Shown here: piece by piece, positions 55,207 through 64,000 of the stretch | Layout: every line of letters begins with the position of its first letter | Numbering within the stretch: the first letter of the stretch is position 1 | DNA from: Terramyces sp. JEL0728 | Lineage: Eukaryota > Chytridiomycota > Chytridiomycetes > Rhizophydiales > Terramycetaceae | Length of the DNA: 64,000 nt | Assembly (NCBI GenBank): GCA_027603945.1 | Contig: JADIIU010000029.1 | Location: 62,001 to 126,000, forward strand | Direction: 5' to 3' | Program-made: the position numbers and the translations under genes | The notes under the pieces: model-generated | The model's input: only the letters and a program-made list of their open reading frames with translations | Database searches by the model: none | Told to the model about the DNA's origin: nothing

Positions 55207-55752
55207 ATGACAACTAAAGTTACACTCTCGAAAGATGAATTCAAATACCACCGCTCCATTATATTATTTCCAAAGTTTGCCAACCAGGATATTATTGATA
55301 AAATTCGGTGCAAATATGATCCGTTAGCTCACAACATTCAACCCCATATTACCTTGGTATTTCCTTTTAAAAGCAACATTGAAAGAGATGTATTGGCTGG
55401 ACATATAGAACGTGTACTAGCCGATGTGAAACCATTTGATATCAAACTGCAGGAATTTACCGGAACTGGATTTGACTCTAAATTCTTTTTCTTGAATGTT
55501 AAGAAAGGAAACGACAGTCTGATTTCATTGCATGACAAGCTATACTCTGAATTGTTGGCCCCTTATCTAGACCAAAGGTTTCATTTTACACCTCATTTGA
55601 CTGTCGGGAACACTGCAAAAGTGAAGGAGATGCTGGAGGAGTGCAAAGATCTTCAAAATATTGAGTTTTCTTGCACAATATCAGAGGTCTATGTTGAGCT
55701 GATTGACAAAAATGATAATTCCATTATTGAAATCAATAGCACTTTGGATTAG
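55207..55752 (+). CDS. 2H phosphoesterase (LigT / 2'-5' RNA ligase-like)
   Basis: Single exon, 181 aa from ATG 55207. Two H-x-[T/S] motifs define the 2H superfamily: HITLVFPF at about residue 44 and HLTVGNT at about 137, with the expected spacing. The first strand (YHRSIILFPKF) and TGTGFDSKFFFLNV fit the LigT/cyclic phosphodiesterase fold. Members process 2',3'-cyclic or 2'-5' phosphodiesters in RNA ends. Whether it acts on tRNA, U6 RNA or nucleotides is not evident. A possible small minus-strand frame upstream (55045-55190) is unresolved. Confidence 0.88.
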   Translation: MTTKVTLSKDEFKYHRSIILFPKFANQDIIDKIRCKYDPLAHNIQPHITLVFPFKSNIERDVLAGHIERVLADVKPFDIKLQEFTGTGFDSKFFFLNVKKGNDSLISLHDKLYSELLAPYLDQRFHFTPHLTVGNTAKVKEMLEECKDLQNIEFSCTISEVYVELIDKNDNSIIEINSTLD

Positions 55753-55848
55753 CAAAGAATAAACTCGAGGTTCGGTTCAAGGTTCGTGTTTCGACTTTGA
55801 ATTGTTTGGGAATGGAATAGATGCTACTATCACACTTTAATTACAAAA

Positions 55849-56761
55849 CTATATATTAGATAAGAATAAAGTAGCCAGAGATAAATACACTGTAGTTCCA
55901 ATTAAATCCTGTAGGGCAGTCTCAAAAGGACCTGCCATTAGTGCTGGGTCTATCCCCAAATGTTTAAACAACAGAGGCCCCAAACTCCCCATACATCCAG
56001 CAATGATGCTGTTAATTAAGATAGCGATGGCCGTTGCTGTTGCAAACGGGAGTATGTGAGACCACACCTGTGCAACCAAGAAAATGGACACTGCAGATGT
56101 TATAGATATAATAATCGCGGTTAGAGATTCTTTTGTGACAACCTCGAATACACCCATAAGAGTGTTTTTGGCATGACCGGTAGACAACGCTCGTAGAGTA
56201 GCAGTGCTAGCTTGCAGCCCTACATTACCTACAATTAAGAATAAAAGTACCAGCAATCGACGACAAGATGGGCAAGAATGAAGAAATCAAAATATTCTGC
56301 TGGATCAGCTTTGAATACTGCGCAATCACAATCCCAACAATCATTTCCAATCCCAGGGTAAGTAAAATAGCAGGTGTTCGATTAAGTGCAATCTTCCAAA
56401 ACGCCATTCTAAATTAAAACAAAAGATACTGTTGCAATTTCTGTGCATAATCATTCTCACTCAAATAATTCAGTCGTTTCTCCAGCAGCTGGTCAAACAT
56501 TTCTGGATTTTGTTTTAAATACAGGAGAAATTGGGATTCTGGTAACTTGTAATGCTCCGTCAGCAATTGTGAATAATCCTCATGCGACTCTACTGATATA
56601 ACTGATTCTCTTCGAATGTGCTGGGATAATTCTATTAATTCTTCTAATTCTTCGTCCAATTCATTGTCCTGTAGAGCTGCGGTTACTTGAAAAGTACCTT
56701 CTACTGTTTCCTGAGATTCTGAAGATACAAGCCGTCTATCAACAAAAGGATTTTCCTTCAT
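55849..56761 (-). CDS. MgtE/SLC41-type divalent cation transporter
   Basis: Exons 56761-56430, 56408-56251 and 56228-55849; 289 aa, introns 21 and 22 nt. An acidic N-terminal cytosolic region (DNELDEELEELIELSQ) precedes one SLC41/MgtE transport domain with five hydrophobic helices. Conserved FLPILSSIAGNVGLQASTATLRAL matches the GNxGxQxxT..RAL Mg2+ permeation motif, and SIIAGCMGSLGP follows. Animal SLC41 has two such domains; a single one suggests it dimerises like bacterial MgtE. There is no CBS pair. The GN of the signature is created by splicing. Confidence 0.85.
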
Positions 56762-56812
56762 TATTTTGGGGAAAATTCGAAACTGCAAAAAGGGCAACTT
56801 GTTTCGAGAACA

Positions 56813-58768
56813 ATGGACAAGAAAAAATTATTCAATTGGGGTGATTCACACTATATGAATCTCCAGCCTTGATCCCTATTGTCAACTGCAGTAACAAATA
56901 AAGATCGTTGGGATGGATTAGCTTACTGCGAACGTTGTCGTTATTCAGCGTGCAAAATCTGTCGGCAAGGCACTTTATTGCATGGTACTTCACTCAGTAT
57001 GAACCAACAGATAGTACAGGATTGTCCAATCGCGTTTTTCTCTAAATGTCCACGTTCTTTCGAATCACAGCTAGGATAAATCCACTTGCAGTTAAACCAC
57101 ATGAAACTTTGTTTCTGGAAATCAGATCAGAACTTTTGAACTATAAATCGGAGCTGTTTCTTCTTACACCGGAACACGAGCTGGAAACGCTGTTCATCAC
57201 ATCCACCAAAGAATCAGAATTGCAAGCAGCGCTTTTTGGCTACTCTACTTTAATGGGAAATTCAGAGACAACAGTTTGTATAGGGGAATCTAAACATTTT
57301 TCCATTGCAGATGACAAGATTCAATTGCATACCAAAGAACATATCTGTGCTACGATCACAATGCAGATACTAGTACGAAGTGATTAATAGTAGTGCGAGT
57401 ATCCAAGATTCCATAATCACTTGCACGCGTTTCAAATAGATAAGCAGATAATAGTATGCGACAAGCAGGAATGGGGCAGTATTGATTTCAATCCAGTGGT
57501 GGAAGGAATACTAGAATCAATTCAAAAAAGATCTGAAACGAATTTGGAATCGCTGTTCCAAATATCCACTATAAATCAATTCAAAAACAAAATCAATGAT
57601 TGCAAGAGTATACGCTACAATGTCGGATTTAATCAATTAAGCAACGTCAATGATATACTAGAACTTACAATCAGGTGCGATTATCTTCATTTGCAAATCG
57701 AACCTGATATCTGCAGAGAAATTGATGTTACTTTTGCACATATGAGCATTCATCAAATTCAACACCAGCTAACAGGGTACAAAAATCAGATACAGTGCGA
57801 TTTGGAATCTTATCATCTGTTGGCGCAGTCATATTTGAATTATCAAACAAGTAAAACCAAAACGCAACTCCTGATGCAAAAAACAAGGGCTACTATCAAC
57901 ATAATAATTGCGATTGTAAAAACTCTGGAACAACCAACATTAATTAAATATGGACCACAGGCAGATGAATATAAATTATTATCAGAGTGTATTGAAAAAC
58001 TTGATTTCCAATACAATTCAAATATCTTCCACGTTGTTGAAGGAAAAACACTAAAAAACATACGAAATATCTATAAACATATTCTGGGGGTAATTGCCAA
58101 TGTAGAGTGCTTGGTAAGCGATTTTATGCCAAGGAAAATCAACATCTGTAAAGAATTCATCCTAATTACATCTCTTGCTTCTTTGCTGATACAAAAATCA
58201 TTTCATGTATTCATGTTTGAAAGAAAAAACAGCCAACAGTTTGTTTTGGAAACGCTAAAGAAATTGGAACAGATTGGATACCTGCTTCCGATATTTATTG
58301 CCAGTGATCTTGCGGAAAGGTTTACAAATTCAATTCAGCCGTTAGTTCTTACGTTTCATTCTACTTTACAAGCAGAAATTCAATATTACCATAAAGCAGA
58401 AAAGTATTACATTTCAATACCAAGTGTGCTTTACCAGACGGCTGTTGAAATCCCTATTGTGCCCCTGGTCCTTGTAGCCGATAGCACTCAAGAACAATCG
58501 CAAAGCTCAATACTGAACAAGAAAGCCCGACAAATACTAAACCGATATTCGCACAGTTTGGGGTTGCAAAAACTAGGAAAATACGATGCTGCAGTGATAT
58601 TGAGAATGCTGAATGAAATTCAAAAGAAACTTTTACTGTTTGGCCAGATTGTGTTCAATTCTAATTTGGAATTTACAGAAAAGGAAGTATTTGCAATAAA
58701 TAGTGTTTGATTAGTATTTCACTTGGCTGTTGAGTTGGATTCCTACCAAGAAATATGGCTTAAAATAG
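56813..58768 (+). CDS. Large unidentified gene with unresolved in-frame stops
   Basis: The longest open part (57394-58686, 431 codons) is helical (ECIEKLDFQYNSNIFHVVEG; ICKEFILITSLASLLIQKSF). A canonical 21-nt intron (57373-57393) joins it to 57046-57372. At the 3' end a 28-nt GT-AG intron (58687-58714) would give the end YFTWLLSWIPTKKYGLK. Upstream, the frame SLLRTLSLFSVQNL..FIAWYFTQYE is broken by TAA at 57043-57045, and an ATG exon (MDKKKLFNWGDSHYMNLQP) runs into TGA. Normal mini-introns do not fix these. It is either a gene with unusual introns, a sequence error, or a decaying copy. I do not recognise the family. Confidence 0.45.
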
Positions 58769-58948
58769 ACTTGGAAATCGCTGCTGGCGAAAGAAATGCC
58801 AGACACGAATGACCAACCACAAATGATGAGTATTTCTGGAAGAATCGCAAACGGTTCATTGAAATGATTGTTAAACCCGCATCAGAGCGAGAGCATTTTT
58901 GTGTCAGTTCCAGCTGAAAAAACTCTAAAAGAATCTGGTGATCACAAA

Positions 58949-62436
<3,488 letters not shown>

Positions 62437-62598
62437 ATAAAATGCATTCAAAAACGTGTGTTGGAGCATCTCGATGGATTTTGCCAGCAATAATTCGACA
62501 GGCAGAACTCAAATGCTGCCGGCGGTTGTATTTTTCTTTCAAGAATTTCGCTGTAGAAGGCATTTGAAATCCACAAAAAAAATTTCAGCTCATCTAAA

Positions 62599-63137
62599 AT
62601 GGTAAAGCAAATCAACTGGCTCGCCCTTGCAAATAAACTCAAACCAGAAACTATTGCACAAGTAAACGCATTCCGCGGGAGACACTTGGCGTTGGCCAAA
62701 CAAGTACAGGATTTAAAGGAATCTCCAGAAATCAATTTCGACAATTTTAAAATACTAAAGAACCAAAAGGTTTTGGCCGAAGCCAAGAAATCTTTGGAGT
62801 CTTTCAAACCAGCAAGCATTGACCTCAATGCGCAATTAGCAATTATCGAAAAGGAAAAAGTTGCAGCTGTAATTTGAATTTTAAAGTAGATTGCTCAAGC
62901 AAAACAAACTGAAGCAAAGATCAAGGAAGAATTGGTTGAATTAAACGAATTATTGGTCAATATTGAAAATGCAAGACCAATTGATCAAATGACTGTTGAT
63001 GATGTTGCAACTGCATATCCAGCCCTTGATGCAACCGTTGAAAAAATGGCCAAGAGAGGACAATGGAGAGTACCAGGATACTATGAAAAGTACGATTCAT
63101 TAACGATAGGTTTGGAGAATTTTCAGTTGGTTTCTAA
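62599..63137 (+). CDS. ATP7: Mitochondrial ATP synthase subunit d
   Basis: Exons 62599-62868, 62890-63089 and 63110-63137; 165 aa, introns 21 and 20 nt. INWLALANKLKPETIAQVNAF and FRGRHLALAKQV fit the N-terminus of subunit d. RPIDQMTVDDVATAYP and the end RVPGYYEKFGEF match yeast WKVPGYKEKFGDL after the last splice. It is a helical component of the peripheral stalk of F1Fo-ATP synthase. Without the second intron the frame would run on for about 50 unrelated residues, so the 28-nt last exon is well supported. Confidence 0.93.
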
Positions 63138-63178
63138 ACTCAATAAAGATTTCAAAGAATTTCTTTTTTCAAATTTAA

Positions 63179-63957
63179 ATGGAGCTGATTCTGAAAGTAC
63201 AGGAGCTGAAGCGCAAACCCAACAGAGAGAAGGCGCTGGAGCTCCTACTAAAGTTGAAGCGGCATGTAGTTAAACTAATGAAGTCCAGGGGATTAAAAGT
63301 ACTTTTACTAACTGAAATGTATCCCAGTAATAAAGCTCTACTGGGGTTAAATGTAAATAGAGGCCAGGCAATTAGAATCAGACTGCGCAGTCCTCACGAC
63401 GAGAACCAGTTTCTGGAATGGCACGACTTGATAGGCACTATGCTCCACGAACTAGTTCACAACTGTAATCGGATCTTAATGTAGTGCAAGGACCGCATGA
63501 TGTTAAATTCTACAAGTTATTGGACGAATTCTTTACTGAATATGAAGATACCCTTACGCCTGATATTGATGGACACACGCTAGGGAGGAACAGTGAAAAT
63601 TACAGGCAGGCACAGTTGGAGCAGGCGGAAAAGAGGAAATGGCTGGATTCAATCAGTGGGACATTTAGGCTGGGTGGAAATAGGAACGAAAAGGATTTAC
63701 GAAAGCTGGCTTACGAAGCAGCAGAGAAAAGACGGAAAGACTCACTTTGGTGCGGCGATCATGATTTGGAAGTGGTCGATCTAGAAGGAGATTCAGGAAT
63801 GAATCTGGGTACTCGTGCTCCGCCAATAACCCGCAAACCAGTAAATCCAAAAAATAGCCTTGAAATCATTGATTTGACTGGTGTGCATGCTGACCAAAAC
63901 AAAACGCCAAATGTAACTAAGAAAGAAACTCCCATCGATGTAATTTATATAGATTGA
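63179..63957 (+). CDS. WSS1: WSS1-like SUMO-targeted DNA-protein crosslink protease (WLM)
   Basis: Exons 63179-63464 and 63485-63957 (20-nt intron); 252 aa. WLM domain: LKVLLLTEMYPSNKALLGLN, IRIRLRS and MLHELVHNLQGPHDVKFY, i.e. the HExxHxxGPHD metalloprotease zinc site, assembled across the intron. The C-terminal tail carries three hydrophobic-acidic SUMO-interacting patches: DLEVVDLEGD, LEIIDLTG and PIDVIYID. Yeast Wss1 and SPRTN-like enzymes degrade proteins crosslinked to DNA. Start ATG is 41 bp after the ATP synthase gene on the same strand. No separate SHP box is recognised. Confidence 0.92.
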
Positions 63958-64000
63958 AATTAATATATTCAATTCTTGCCAGCGGGTGATTGTAGCACGC

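Noticed and set aside
55045..55251. Minus-strand frame with KAFARDLCSQ upstream of the LigT-like gene
   Set aside because: Start overlaps the divergent gene, needs a 28-nt intron without the usual motif, and no CHCH pattern is completed.

Overview
This is a nuclear eukaryotic window with about 42 protein genes packed on both strands, most under 150 bp apart. The best guess is an early-diverging member of the fungal lineage (chytrid, rozellid, aphelid or similar). Supporting this are a fused single-chain isopropylmalate isomerase (LEU1), a HAL4/SAT4-type kinase, a Mif2-like CENP-C with a cupin end, WSS1, GID4 and a GYP8-like TBC protein. A large rotatin-like ARM protein hints at a flagellated stage. 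The species is not identified.

The dominant feature is the introns. I placed about 110 intron sites by hand from reading frame and protein-family alignment. Almost all are 19-22 nt long. They start GTA (rarely GTG or GTT), carry a branch-like TTAAY, CTAAY or TTGAY motif, and reach the 3' AG only a few bases later. Whole genes depend on them: COG5 has 11, the rotatin-like gene 8, beta'-COP 8, and the exon phases close exactly. Several sites are tandem: four complete introns sit head to tail with no exon between them in USP7, two in GID4, and a 41-nt double-length one in a PNPOx-like gene. A minority need a non-standard end (3' TG, TA or GG; 5' GA). Four 21-nt introns contain no stop and are invisible to ORF finding. 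SDE2, SmB and LSM1, all RNA-processing factors, lie in the window.

Layout. 1-9.4 kb: cation exchanger fragment, secreted tyrosinase, BRCC36, rotatin-like gene, SDE2, CUE protein. 10-17 kb: PP1 glycogen-targeting subunit, VTT membrane protein, gephyrin-type Moco enzyme, a 2.2-kb gene-poor stretch with a foldback element, ATG14. 17-26 kb: HAL-type kinase, SmB, mitochondrial uS8, proteasome RPT4, a structured gap, PNPOx-like protein, LEU1, TBC protein. 26-38 kb: COG5, TMEM135-like, a GT14-GT77 fusion, CENP-C, acylphosphatase, PRL phosphatase. 38-47 kb: thioredoxin-like, GID4, ABHD13, beta'-COP, a six-TM cyclic-nucleotide phosphodiesterase. 47-64 kb: alpha/beta hydrolase, NDUFA8, AN1 finger, LSM1, an orphan 7-TM protein, SDR, LRR protein, LigT-like, MgtE/SLC41, an unresolved large gene, USP7, ATP synthase d and WSS1.

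Neighbours do not form pathways: this is mixed housekeeping content. Secretory trafficking (COG5, beta'-COP, TBC, glycosyltransferase) and ubiquitin/proteasome functions (RPT4, USP7, BRCC36, GID4, CUE, WSS1) are well represented by chance or gene density. No tRNA, rRNA or CRISPR was found.
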